A DNA stretch of 64,000 nt from Bradyrhizobium sp. Rc3b (GTDB taxonomy: Bacteria; Pseudomonadota; Alphaproteobacteria; Rhizobiales; Xanthobacteraceae). Position numbers and translations under genes: made by a program. Positions 15,760 through 24,030 of the stretch are shown in pieces. Each line of letters opens with the position of its first letter. The first letter of the stretch is position 1. The stretch lies in contig NZ_FOUS01000007.1 of assembly GCF_900114915.1 (NCBI RefSeq), forward strand, positions 248,001-312,000, written 5' to 3'. The notes below the pieces were generated by a model, which was given only the letters and a program-made list of their open reading frames with translations, was not told the DNA's origin and made no database searches.

Positions 15760-17040
15760 ATGAGCGATCGCCTTCCGGGATTTTCAACCCTCGCCGTGCA
15801 TGCCGGTGCACAGCCCGACCCCACCACCGGTGCGCGCGCGACGCCGATTTATCAAACGACCTCGTTCGTGTTCAACGATGCCGACCACGCCGCCTCGCTG
15901 TTCGGTCTGCAGGCGTTCGGCAACATTTATACCCGTATCGGCAATCCCACCAACGCCGTGCTGGAAGAGCGCGTCGCCGCGCTCGAAGGCGGCACGGCCG
16001 CACTTGCGGTGGCCTCGGGCCATGCCGCGCAGGTCGTGGTGTTGCAGCAATTGATGCAGCCCGGCGACGAGTTCATCGCTGCGCGAAAACTCTATGGCGG
16101 CTCGATCAACCAGTTCACGCACGCCTTCAAGAGCTTCGGCTGGAACGTGGTGTGGGCCGATCCCGACGACGTCGCGAGCTTCGAGCGCGCGGTGACGCCG
16201 CGCACCAAAGCGATCTTCATCGAGTCCATTGCCAATCCCGCCGGCAGCATCACCGACATCGAGGCAATCTCGACGGTGGCCCGGAAGGCGGGCGTGCCGC
16301 TGATCGTCGACAACACGCTGGCCTCGCCCTACCTGATCCGTCCGATCGACCACGGCGCCGACATCGTCGTGCACTCGCTGACGAAGTTTCTGGGCGGTCA
16401 CGGCAATTCGCTCGGCGGCATCATCGTCGATGCCGGCACCTTCGACTGGTCGACCGGCGGCAAATATCCGATGCTGTCGGAGCCGCGACCGGAATATCAC
16501 GGCATCCGGCTGCAGGAGACCTTTGGCAATTTCGCCTTCGCGATCGCCTGCCGCGTGCTGGGCTTGCGCGACCTCGGCCCCGCGCTGTCGCCGTTCAACG
16601 CCTTCATGATCCTGACCGGCATCGAGACGCTGCCGCTGCGCATGCAGAAGCAATGCGACAATGCCAAGGCGATCGCCGAATTCCTCGCCGGCCATCCGGC
16701 GGTGGCGTCGGTCAGCTATGCCGGCCTTGCGAGCGACAAGTACAACCAGCTCGCGCGCAAATACGCGCCGCGGGGCGCAGGCGCCGTGTTCACCTTCAGC
16801 CTGAAGGGCGGCTATGACGCCGGCGTCAGCCTGGTGTCGAAACTGCAGCTGTTCTCGCACTTGGCCAATGTCGGCGACACCCGCTCACTGGTGATCCACC
16901 CGGCCTCGACCACGCACAGCCAGCTCGACGACGCCGCCAAGGTGAAGTCCGGCGCCGGCCCCGACGTGGTGCGGCTCTCGATCGGCATCGAGGACAAGGA
17001 AGACCTGATCGCCGATCTGGAACAGGCGCTGGGGGCGTAG
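15760..17040 (+). CDS. metY: O-acetylhomoserine sulfhydrylase / aminocarboxypropyltransferase
   Basis: A 426-residue PLP enzyme of the Cys/Met metabolism family. It makes homocysteine from O-acetylhomoserine and sulfide. The PLP lysine is Lys209 in HSLTKFLGGHG, with Asp184 (IVDNT) for the pyridine nitrogen and the Tyr-Arg phosphate-binding part in NIYTRIGNPT (56-65). The length of about 426 and the PLP segment LTKFLGGHGNSLGG point to the MetY branch rather than MetB/MetC (about 390). A methionine riboswitch was looked for upstream and not found. Downstream lies a palindromic repeat. Normally methionine-regulated in relatives. Confidence 0.93.
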   Translation: MSDRLPGFSTLAVHAGAQPDPTTGARATPIYQTTSFVFNDADHAASLFGLQAFGNIYTRIGNPTNAVLEERVAALEGGTAALAVASGHAAQVVVLQQLMQPGDEFIAARKLYGGSINQFTHAFKSFGWNVVWADPDDVASFERAVTPRTKAIFIESIANPAGSITDIEAISTVARKAGVPLIVDNTLASPYLIRPIDHGADIVVHSLTKFLGGHGNSLGGIIVDAGTFDWSTGGKYPMLSEPRPEYHGIRLQETFGNFAFAIACRVLGLRDLGPALSPFNAFMILTGIETLPLRMQKQCDNAKAIAEFLAGHPAVASVSYAGLASDKYNQLARKYAPRGAGAVFTFSLKGGYDAGVSLVSKLQLFSHLANVGDTRSLVIHPASTTHSQLDDAAKVKSGAGPDVVRLSIGIEDKEDLIADLEQALGA

Positions 17041-17048
17041 TCACCGCC

Positions 17049-17158
17049 GTCATTCCGGGGCGCGCGGCAGCGCGAGCCCGGAATCTCGACGTAGCATCAG
17101 ACGTAGCATCATAATCTCTAGATTCCGGGTTCGGTGCTTTGCACCGCCCCGGAATGAC
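17049..17158. repeat. Dispersed palindrome GTCATTCCGGGG...CCCGGAATGAC, copy 2
   Basis: Same family as 14,934-15,011, but longer (110 bases) owing to a short tandem duplication in its centre (ACGTAGCATC appears twice, near 17,091 and 17,101). It starts nine bases after the metY stop codon and may act as its 3' hairpin. Confidence 0.8.
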
Positions 17159-17247
17159 GGTCGCTTTGGCGACCGTCAGTTAACGATCATTAACCATATC
17201 TGCCCCATACATCGTCTTTGGATCGCCCCTTTGATTCGGAGCCGACG

Positions 17248-17592
17248 ATGCTGCGCTGGATGGTGCCTGCCCTTGCGGCGATGCTGACGGTTTCAGCCGC
17301 CGTTGCCGCCGACTTGCCGGCCACGCCGAAGCGGCGGGCCGCAGTTCCACCGCAGGAGCCGCCGCAGGTCTATGTCGATACCGATCCGGATGCGCTGATC
17401 TCGCCGGCCTATGGCGTCGGCAGCTACATCCGTAACCTGCCGGGCACACCGCTGCTGCCGGGCTCGCACACCCTGCCGGGCTATTATGGCCGCCCCTGGA
17501 GCTACGACTATCAGGGTGCGTATTACGGTGGGAAGCAGGCCGATTATTTCTGGCGCCTGCCCTATTCGTGCGGCATCTACGGCTATTGCTGA
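17248..17592 (+). CDS. Small secreted protein, Tyr/Pro/Gly-rich
   Basis: A 114-residue protein with a clear signal peptide (residues 1-21, ending AAVAA before DLPATPKRR). The mature part is rich in Tyr, Gly and Pro (LPGYYGRPWSYDYQGAYYGG) and has two Cys near the C-terminus (SCGIYGYC). Small Tyr/Gly-rich exported proteins of this sort are common in Bradyrhizobium and are of unknown function. The start at 17,248 puts the signal peptide first; an in-frame Met at 17,218 would add 10 charged residues. Its stop abuts the end of the convergent heme A synthase gene. Confidence 0.75.
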   Translation: MLRWMVPALAAMLTVSAAVAADLPATPKRRAAVPPQEPPQVYVDTDPDALISPAYGVGSYIRNLPGTPLLPGSHTLPGYYGRPWSYDYQGAYYGGKQADYFWRLPYSCGIYGYC

Positions 17593-18675
17593 TCAGCCGG
17601 GCTGGCCAACTGGAACCGCGCGCGGCTGCGCCTCCGCAGGTCGCCGCGAAGCGAGCCGCTCCACCTGCATCACCGCAAGCGTCAGCACGACGATTGCGAC
17701 CGCCTGGTGAGACAGCGCGAGATCAATCGGCACCTGGTTGAGCAGCGTGAGAATGCCGAGCACCGCCTGCAGGCTCACCGCCGCGAGCAGCCAGAGCGCG
17801 CCGCTTGCCGCTGCACCTGCGCGCGAGCGCACCGCGTCGACCGCGTGGAGCGCGGCCAGCGCGAACAGCGCATAGGCGGTCATGCGGTGCTCGAACTGCA
17901 CCGTCAGCACATTGTCGAACATGTTGCGCCACCACGGCGTCTCGAACCACAGCCGCTCGGCCGAGGGAATGAACGCGCCGTCGATCTGCGGCCAGGTGTT
18001 GTAGGCGCGCCCCGCGCGCAGGCCCGCAACCAGTGCGCCGAAATAGATCTGCACGAACGTCACGACGAGCAGCAGCGCGCTCGTGAAGCGCAGCCGCGCC
18101 GGTGCTGCGATCTGCGGCCGCTCCTTGAGCCGCCGCACCGTCCAGACAATGCCAGCGAAGATCAGCAGCGCGAGCACGAGATGCGTCGCCAGCCGATATT
18201 GCGACACCTCGACCCGTCCCGTCAGGCCCGAGGCCACCATCCACCAGCCGACCGCGCCCTGGAGCCCGCCAAGCGCGAACAGCAGCCACAGCCTGCGCTT
18301 CAATTCACCGGACAGGCCACCGCGCCACAGGAAGAACAGGAACGGCAAGAGATAGGCGACGCCGATGAAACGACCGAGCAGCCGGTGGCTCCACTCCCAC
18401 CAGAAGATCTGCTTGAACTCGGACAGGCTCATCCCCGCATTGAGCTCGCGATATTGCGGGATCTTCTTGTAGGCCTCGAACGCCTCGGTCCACTGCGCCT
18501 CCGACAGTGGCGGCACGCTGCCCGTGACCGGCTTCCATTCGACGATCGAAAGGCCGGATTCCGTCAGCCGCGTCGCGCCGCCGACCAGCACCATCAGCGC
18601 GATCAGTGCGGCGACCGAGATCAGCCACCAGCGCACGGCGCGATGCGGGTTGGTTGGGACAGAATTCGTCGTCAT
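17593..18675 (-). CDS. ctaA: Heme A synthase (COX15/CtaA family)
   Basis: A 360-residue membrane protein with eight helices in two four-helix repeats. It oxidises the C8 methyl of heme O to give heme A for cytochrome aa3 oxidase. The conserved heme-ligand His residues are present in the expected helices: WWEWSHRLLGRFIG, YRLATHLVLALL, VQFEHRMTAYALF and LSHQAVAIVVL. The early motif GGATRLTESGLSIVEWKPV is diagnostic for the alphaproteobacterial/mitochondrial COX15 type (type 2). No ctaB or cox genes are adjacent, so it stands as a single gene, convergent with and touching the secreted protein gene. Confidence 0.96.
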   Translation of the reverse strand: MTTNSVPTNPHRAVRWWLISVAALIALMVLVGGATRLTESGLSIVEWKPVTGSVPPLSEAQWTEAFEAYKKIPQYRELNAGMSLSEFKQIFWWEWSHRLLGRFIGVAYLLPFLFFLWRGGLSGELKRRLWLLFALGGLQGAVGWWMVASGLTGRVEVSQYRLATHLVLALLIFAGIVWTVRRLKERPQIAAPARLRFTSALLLVVTFVQIYFGALVAGLRAGRAYNTWPQIDGAFIPSAERLWFETPWWRNMFDNVLTVQFEHRMTAYALFALAALHAVDAVRSRAGAAASGALWLLAAVSLQAVLGILTLLNQVPIDLALSHQAVAIVVLTLAVMQVERLASRRPAEAQPRAVPVGQPG

Positions 18676-18772
18676 TTCAGAGGTTAAAACCAGGGCTTGA
18701 ACCGGACTGCGTGCCCCTTATAGTCCCCCGCTCCCGCAGCGCAAGTTACGCGAAAGCCGCTAGTAGTCCGTC

Positions 18773-18994
18773 ATGACGATCCGCACCCGCAAGTTCCTCG
18801 GCGCCATCCTGCTCCTCGTGCTGGCCACGGTCTGGGCCCTGCTCGGCATGGCGGCGGCGCAGATGCCGTGGATCGCCGAGTCCGGCTGGCGGCAGGCGAT
18901 CTATTACGTGGTCGTGGGCATGGGCTGGGTGCTGCCGGCGATGCCGATCGTGAGCTGGATGCAGCGGCCTGATCGCGTCAAGTCTGGCTCGTAG
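18773..18994 (+). CDS. DUF2842 small membrane protein
   Basis: A 73-residue protein with two membrane helices (about 9-29 and 43-62). The order RTRKFLGAILLLVLATVWALLG, a loop with MPWI, then YYVVVGMGWVLPAMPIV and the final basic WMQRPDR is the DUF2842 pattern, common in alphaproteobacteria. The function is unknown. It is divergent from ctaA, with about 100 bases between the starts, and its end overlaps the end of the convergent deacetylase-like gene by 17 bases. The neighbourhood with a heme A synthase suggests, but does not show, a link to respiration. Confidence 0.85.
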   Translation: MTIRTRKFLGAILLLVLATVWALLGMAAAQMPWIAESGWRQAIYYVVVGMGWVLPAMPIVSWMQRPDRVKSGS

Positions 18995-20084
18995 CGGTCG
19001 GCCTCACCGGCGCAAACGCAACACCCGACACCAGTACGCGCAACATGCGCAGCGAGCGCACGCGGCCATCCCAGGAAATCCGCGGCAGCGCGCGCAGATT
19101 GGTCCGCCCCTCCGCGTCCACGATGCCCGGGATCGTCGACACCGCGCTGGCAAAGCCGGCCTCCTCCGCCATCACGACGTGGCTGCGCCGGAACGAGGTG
19201 CGGTCGCCGAACGGAAAGGCGAGATGCCTGACATCGCGGCCGAAAGCGGCTTCGGCAACGGCCCTGCCCATCGCCATCTCGCGCAGCGCCGCACTGTCCT
19301 TCATGTTGGCGAGAACGGGATAGTTCACGGTCGCGCTGCCGATCGTGACGAGTGGATCGGCAGCCAGGTTCGCCAGATCCTCCCAATCCATCGACGCCTC
19401 GCGCGAGAGCGCGGCAAGATCAATGCGGTAGCGCGTACAGAGATCGGCGATCGCGGCCGATAGATCCGCCGGTGACAGCGAGTGCAGCCAGCTCTCGAGA
19501 TGCGAGAACAGCGCCTGCTTCTCGGTATTGCCGGTGACGGTGAAGCGCTGCTCCCTCTCGCCCATCATCAGGCTGATGCGGCTCTCGCGCGCGATCACCT
19601 GTTCGAGCCCGAGCCACCAGGCCTGCCCGACACCATCGGGAAACGCGGTGGGCACGTAGACCGTGAAGGGCACGGCGTGATGCGTCAGCACCGGATAGGC
19701 GAAGTCGATGAGATCCTTGTTGGCACCATCGAAGGACAGCGCCACGAAACGCCGTTTCTCCGGCAGTGTCACCGCGCGCCGGCAGACCTCGTCCATGCCG
19801 AGAAAATCGTAGTTCCAGCGCTTCAACGCGCGAATGGCACGGTCGAGAAATTGCGGCGTGATCTCGTTCGCGCACAGCGGCTGAAACCCGCCGCCCCGCC
19901 GTGGCCGCACCCGCGCAAAGCGCAGGATGGCGCCGGCACCTCGGCTGCGCAGCGCGGCCTGGCCGGTGAACCAGGCCAGCTCGAGGCGCAGCCGTTCCAG
20001 CCATCTGTCGTCGGATGCCAAGATCCCACCTTCGCGCCCCCAGGGCGCCGTTCCCTCTCCATTGTCCTTACCCTTTGTTGACAT
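18978..20084 (-). CDS. Polysaccharide deacetylase-like (NodB-fold) protein with degenerate metal site
   Basis: A 368-residue protein recognisable as a NodB-fold carbohydrate esterase by ALSFDGANKD (115-124), PVLTHHAVPFTVYVPTAF and LAFPFGD (288-294). Active members have T-F-D-D and an H-S-x-x-H metal triad. Here only the first Asp (119) remains, and the usual 'SHTxxHP' is SATVNYP (250-256), so both metal His are replaced by Ala and Tyr. Enzymatic deacetylation is therefore doubtful. The start at 20,084 (MSTKGKDNGE) is chosen because it leaves a 64-base divergent spacer with the GNAT-like gene. It belongs to the exopolysaccharide cluster by position. Confidence 0.82.
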   Translation of the reverse strand: MSTKGKDNGEGTAPWGREGGILASDDRWLERLRLELAWFTGQAALRSRGAGAILRFARVRPRRGGGFQPLCANEITPQFLDRAIRALKRWNYDFLGMDEVCRRAVTLPEKRRFVALSFDGANKDLIDFAYPVLTHHAVPFTVYVPTAFPDGVGQAWWLGLEQVIARESRISLMMGEREQRFTVTGNTEKQALFSHLESWLHSLSPADLSAAIADLCTRYRIDLAALSREASMDWEDLANLAADPLVTIGSATVNYPVLANMKDSAALREMAMGRAVAEAAFGRDVRHLAFPFGDRTSFRRSHVVMAEEAGFASAVSTIPGIVDAEGRTNLRALPRISWDGRVRSLRMLRVLVSGVAFAPVRPTATSQT

Positions 20085-20148
20085 TTCTTTGCAAAGGTCG
20101 GCCACAGGCCGAATTACGTCTATTTTGATTTCTCGACAGGTTTCGCGA

Positions 20149-21330
20149 ATGACCATGGCTGCGGCGATGCAAAGCCGGACGGCAGAAGCGCCAGCGCGGT
20201 CGAAAGCGAGCCGTATCGCGCATGTCGATATCGTCACCGATCTCGGCGCCGCCGAGGCGGTCTGGCGCGCCTTCGAGGAGCCCGGCCATCTCTTCACGCC
20301 CTATCAGCGGTTTGATCTGCTGAGCCCCTGGCAGCGACTGGTCGGCGAGCGCGAGGGCGCGCGGCCCTTCGTCGTGATCGGTCGCGACGCCGATCGCAAG
20401 CCGGTGCTGCTGCTGCCGCTCTCGCTGCGCCAGAGCCACGGCGTGCGCACGGCCGCTTTCATGGGCGGCAAGCACACGACCTTCAACATGGGCCTGTGGG
20501 ATGCCGCGTGCGCCGCACAGACCAGCGCCGCCGATCTCGAAGAACTGCTGGCGCCGCTGCGCGAACATGCCGACGTGCTCGCGCTGACACAGCAACCGCT
20601 GCGCTGGCGCGACCGGCCGAACCCGTTTGCGCTGCTGCCGCGACAGAGCGCGATCAACGGCTGCCCGCAGCTGGTGATGGAGCCCGGCGGCCCGCCGCCA
20701 TCGCGGATCAGCAATTCGTTCCGCCGCCGCCTCAAGAGCAAGGAAAAGAAGCTCCAGCACCTCGCCGGCTATCGCTATCATCTGGCGACGTCCGATGCCG
20801 ACGTCACCCGCCTGCTCGACTGGTTCTTCCGCGTCAAGCCGGCGCGGATGGCCGAACAGAAGCTCCCGAACGTCTTCGCCGAGCCCGGGGTCGAACAGTT
20901 CATCCGCAGCGCCTGCCTCGCGCCGCGCGGCGAAGGCCGCGTCATCGACATCCACGCGCTCGAATGCGACGACGAGGTGATCGCGATCTATGCCGGCGTC
21001 GCCGACGGCCAGCGCTTCTCGATGATGTTCAACACCTACACGATGTCCGAGCACGCACGCTACAGCCCCGGCCTGATCCTGATGCGCTACATCATCGATC
21101 GCTACGGCGAGCGCGGCTACCGCTCCCTCGACCTCGGCATCGGTTCGGACGACTACAAGCGGATGTTCTGCAAGGACGACGAAGATATCTTCGACAGTTT
21201 TGTTCCGCTGACCTCCCGCGGAAAACTCGCAGCGATGGCGATGTCATCTCTCAGCCACGGCAAGCGGCTGGTGAAGCAGAACCAGATGCTGTTTGATCTG
21301 GCCAGACGGCTGCGGCAGGCGTTCGGGTAA
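20149..21330 (+). CDS. FemAB-like / GNAT-fold acyltransferase of the exopolysaccharide cluster
   Basis: A 393-residue protein with two GNAT-like halves, as in the BioF2-like/FemAB group (formerly 'cellulose biosynthesis protein CelD'-type). The recognisable C-terminal half has VIAIYAGVADGQRFSMMFNTY, then SPGLILMRYIIDRYGERGYRSLDLGIGSDDYKRMFC, matching the 'G..L....i....g...~dlg.G...yK..~' signature of this family. It probably transfers an acyl or aminoacyl group to a sugar or lipid carrier. The start at 20,149 fits; upstream in-frame Met codons lie inside the divergent gene. It faces the deacetylase-like gene with 64 bases between and precedes the chain-length gene region. Confidence 0.8.
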   Translation: MTMAAAMQSRTAEAPARSKASRIAHVDIVTDLGAAEAVWRAFEEPGHLFTPYQRFDLLSPWQRLVGEREGARPFVVIGRDADRKPVLLLPLSLRQSHGVRTAAFMGGKHTTFNMGLWDAACAAQTSAADLEELLAPLREHADVLALTQQPLRWRDRPNPFALLPRQSAINGCPQLVMEPGGPPPSRISNSFRRRLKSKEKKLQHLAGYRYHLATSDADVTRLLDWFFRVKPARMAEQKLPNVFAEPGVEQFIRSACLAPRGEGRVIDIHALECDDEVIAIYAGVADGQRFSMMFNTYTMSEHARYSPGLILMRYIIDRYGERGYRSLDLGIGSDDYKRMFCKDDEDIFDSFVPLTSRGKLAAMAMSSLSHGKRLVKQNQMLFDLARRLRQAFG

Positions 21331-21375
21331 GAATTCACAGCTCGCAAGCTGCCCTGCTCCTGCAAGGCAAGTATC

Positions 21376-21468
21376 GTAGGGTGGGCAAAGCGAAGCGTGC
21401 CCACGTCTTTTGTTACCGTATCGGACAGGCCGTGGGCACGGCGCAAGTGCGCCTTTGCCCACCCTACG
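21376..21468. repeat. Dispersed palindrome GTAGGGTGGGCAAAG...CTTTGCCCACCCTAC, copy 1
   Basis: Arms GTAGGGTGGGCAAAG and CTTTGCCCACCCTACG, with an inner GTGCCCAC / GTGGGCAC pair. It lies between the convergent GNAT-like and chain-length genes, where it can serve both as a 3' hairpin. Copy 2 is at 30,062-30,150. Confidence 0.8.
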
Positions 21469-21500
21469 ATTTCGCGTGTGCGGAGAGAGAAAGAAGAAGC

Positions 21501-23825
21501 CTACGCCGCCACCACGCGGGGCGCATCCACCGCACCCGAAGCCTGCACCGGCTTGCTCAACATCGTCACCTCGCTGAAGCCGACCGCCCTCAGCTGCTCG
21601 CACATCAGCGTACGCGCATCCGCCGTCATCGACGCATCGGGCACCACGACGGCGCGGGCATGCGCCGTCAGCAGCTCGGCCGGAAGGTCGGAGGCGCTGC
21701 CGGCGTCGATCAGCACGTGATCATAGGCGCGCAGCAGCGCGTCGATGGCGAGCGTCACCCGCGGCGATTGCAGCACGCTGCGGTCGAAGCCGGGACGGCC
21801 GGCCATGACGAGATGCAACCGCGACAGCTTGTCCCGGGTGATGATTTGCGCGAACGACGCCTCGCCCTGCATCAGCTCGGCAAGGCCGGGCGCCGAAGCA
21901 TCGACCGACACCGCGGCAATCGTCGGCGAGGACGCGGCGAGATCGACCACGACGACGCGCGCCTCGCGCGCCAGATGCCGGGCGAGCGTCAGCGTCGACA
22001 GCGTAATGGCTTCGCCGGAAGCGGTGCCGAGCACCGTGATCTTCCTCGCCGCCGCGCCCGCGGCGCGCAGGCTGCCGGCCAGATTCTCGATCTCGGTGAA
22101 TTCGGTGACCTCGGCATCATCGGTCATCTCCGGCTGAAGCGGCGCGGTCTCCGCCATGACCGGATCGGCGATCGGCTCGACCTCGGGCCGGACAACTGGC
22201 TGGACGACAGGTTGGACGACCGGTTCCTGGCGCAGCGGTGCCTGCGTTTGCACCGGGCCGAACGCGGCCACCGTGCGCGGCGCGGTCTGGCGCAACAGCT
22301 CGCCGGTGACGACGACGCCGGACGAGAGCAGCAGCGTCGCGATCGTCGCGATCAGCACGATCGGCAGCTTCTTCGGATAGGCCGGCGTGTTCGAGACGAT
22401 GGCGCGCGAGATGATGCGGCCGTCGGTCGGCGCCGTGTCGATGGTCTCGCGGGTATTGGCCTCGCGGTACTTGGCGAGATAAGTCTCGAGCAGATCGCGC
22501 TGCGCCTTGGCCTCGCGCTCCAGCGCGCGGAGCTGGACGTCCTGGCCGTTGGTCGAGGTCGCCTGCTTCTTGAGCTGCTCGAGGCTCACGGTCAGGCCAT
22601 CGACCCGGCCGCCGGCGATGCGCGCGTCGCTTTCCAGCGAGCGGGAGATCTTGGCCGCCTCGTCGCGGATTTGATTGTCGAGATCGCCAAGCTGCGCCTT
22701 CAGCTCCTTGATCCGGGGGTGATTGCCAAGCAGTGTCGACGACTGCTCGGCGAGCTGCGCACGCAGCGTGACGCGCTGCTCGGACAACCGCCGCATCAAC
22801 TCGGAGTTCACGACCTCGGAGGCCTCGATCGGCTTGCCGCTCTGGAGCATCTCGCGGATCAGGCGCGCCTTGGATTCCGCATCTGCCTTCAGCGCGCGCG
22901 CATTGTTGAGCTGGGTGTTGACCTCGCCCATCTGCTGGTTCGACAGCGTGGTGTTGTTGGTGCCGACGAACAGGCTCGACTTGGAGCGGAAGTCCTCGAC
23001 CCTGGCCTCGGCGTCGGAGACCTTCTTGCGCAGGCTCTCGATCTCGCCGGCGAGCCACTGGCTGGCGTTCTTGGCCTGCTCCTGGCGCGCGCCCTGCTGG
23101 AGCACGAGGTAGCCGTCGGCGATCGAATTGGCGACGCGCGCTGCAAGGTCCGGATCGGCGGACTGGAATTCGACCACGATCACGCGCGACTTGTCGACGG
23201 CGTAGGCCTGGAGACGATCGTAATAGGCATCGAGCACGCGCTCTTCCGGCGTCATCGAGAACGGATCGCGGCCGATACCGATCATCGCGGCCAGCGACTT
23301 CAGCGGCGAGATGCCTTGCAGCACGGGATCGAATTCGGGGCGTTCGGCGAGCTTGTTCTTCTTGATGATCTCCCGCGCCAGATCGCGCGACAGCACCAGC
23401 TGCACCTGGCTGGTGACGGCCTCGGCGTCGAGCGCCTGCCGCTCCTCGGTGCGGTCGCTGCTCGGACGCAGGAACACGTTCTCGCGGCCATCGATCAGGA
23501 TGCGCGCTTCGGACTTGTAGCGCGGCGTGACGAGATTGACGACGGCAACGGAGGCGACGAGCGCCAGCACCGTCGGCACGATGATCCAGCCGCGCTTGCG
23601 CGCCAATGCCGCGCCGAGCGCGTGCAGATCGATATCGCCGGATTCGACTTGTGCCTGCTTGGTGACGATCGGCGTAGGCTTTGCTTCAAGCCTGACTTCA
23701 GCCTTGGCCTCGACTTTGGTCTCAGGCTTGGTCTCAGCCTTGGGCGCGACTTCGGGTTTGGCCTTTGAGACGGCTCGCGCAACCACGGCCTTGTCCTTGC
23801 CGGCACGCCAGAACGCTAAACGCAT
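21501..23825 (-). CDS. Exopolysaccharide chain-length determinant with BY-kinase-like domain lacking a P-loop lysine
   Basis: A 774-residue GumC/Wzc-type protein. After a Lys/Ala/Glu-rich N-terminal tail (10-60) it has membrane helix 1 (about 80-100), a Wzz periplasmic domain with long coiled coils (about 250-460), the PAYPKKLP proline motif (481-488) and helix 2 (about 487-510). A Pro/Val-rich linker (530-560) leads to a cytoplasmic domain resembling BY-kinases. In that domain the P-loop position reads GTASGEAITLST (600-611), so the Walker A Lys is missing. No Tyr cluster ends the protein. It probably regulates polymer length without kinase activity. The start at 23,825 is preferred over 23,852. 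Confidence 0.88.
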   Translation of the reverse strand: MRLAFWRAGKDKAVVARAVSKAKPEVAPKAETKPETKVEAKAEVRLEAKPTPIVTKQAQVESGDIDLHALGAALARKRGWIIVPTVLALVASVAVVNLVTPRYKSEARILIDGRENVFLRPSSDRTEERQALDAEAVTSQVQLVLSRDLAREIIKKNKLAERPEFDPVLQGISPLKSLAAMIGIGRDPFSMTPEERVLDAYYDRLQAYAVDKSRVIVVEFQSADPDLAARVANSIADGYLVLQQGARQEQAKNASQWLAGEIESLRKKVSDAEARVEDFRSKSSLFVGTNNTTLSNQQMGEVNTQLNNARALKADAESKARLIREMLQSGKPIEASEVVNSELMRRLSEQRVTLRAQLAEQSSTLLGNHPRIKELKAQLGDLDNQIRDEAAKISRSLESDARIAGGRVDGLTVSLEQLKKQATSTNGQDVQLRALEREAKAQRDLLETYLAKYREANTRETIDTAPTDGRIISRAIVSNTPAYPKKLPIVLIATIATLLLSSGVVVTGELLRQTAPRTVAAFGPVQTQAPLRQEPVVQPVVQPVVRPEVEPIADPVMAETAPLQPEMTDDAEVTEFTEIENLAGSLRAAGAAARKITVLGTASGEAITLSTLTLARHLAREARVVVVDLAASSPTIAAVSVDASAPGLAELMQGEASFAQIITRDKLSRLHLVMAGRPGFDRSVLQSPRVTLAIDALLRAYDHVLIDAGSASDLPAELLTAHARAVVVPDASMTADARTLMCEQLRAVGFSEVTMLSKPVQASGAVDAPRVVAA

Positions 23826-24030
23826 CGAACACTCCCGCAGGGGCAACGCCACTAAGCTACCTCAACCGTGGCGATTACACTCCATTAAGGTTGCCGCTGG
23901 GTTAATCGCGGCATGCGGCGACGTGCGCAGGCGCACTCGTCACCGTTTGTTAACCACGAGGCCCCTTAATCCGTCTCGATATTTTCCTCGGAATTGTTCG
24001 GCATTCGCCGTCGCGCGCTGGTTTTGATTC
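23826..24030. promoter_or_regulatory. Divergent promoter region between chain-length and GT4 genes
   Basis: A spacer of 205 bases between two divergent exopolysaccharide genes, with AT-rich patches near 23,875-23,905 and around TCACCGTTTGTTAACCACGA (23,939-23,958). It must hold both promoters. I cannot name a specific regulator site. Confidence 0.45.

Noticed and set aside
21381..23768. Very long plus-strand open frame of 795 codons
   Set aside because: It is the antisense shadow of the chain-length/kinase-like gene. The Arg/His/Asp-rich composition is typical of reading high-GC genes backwards.
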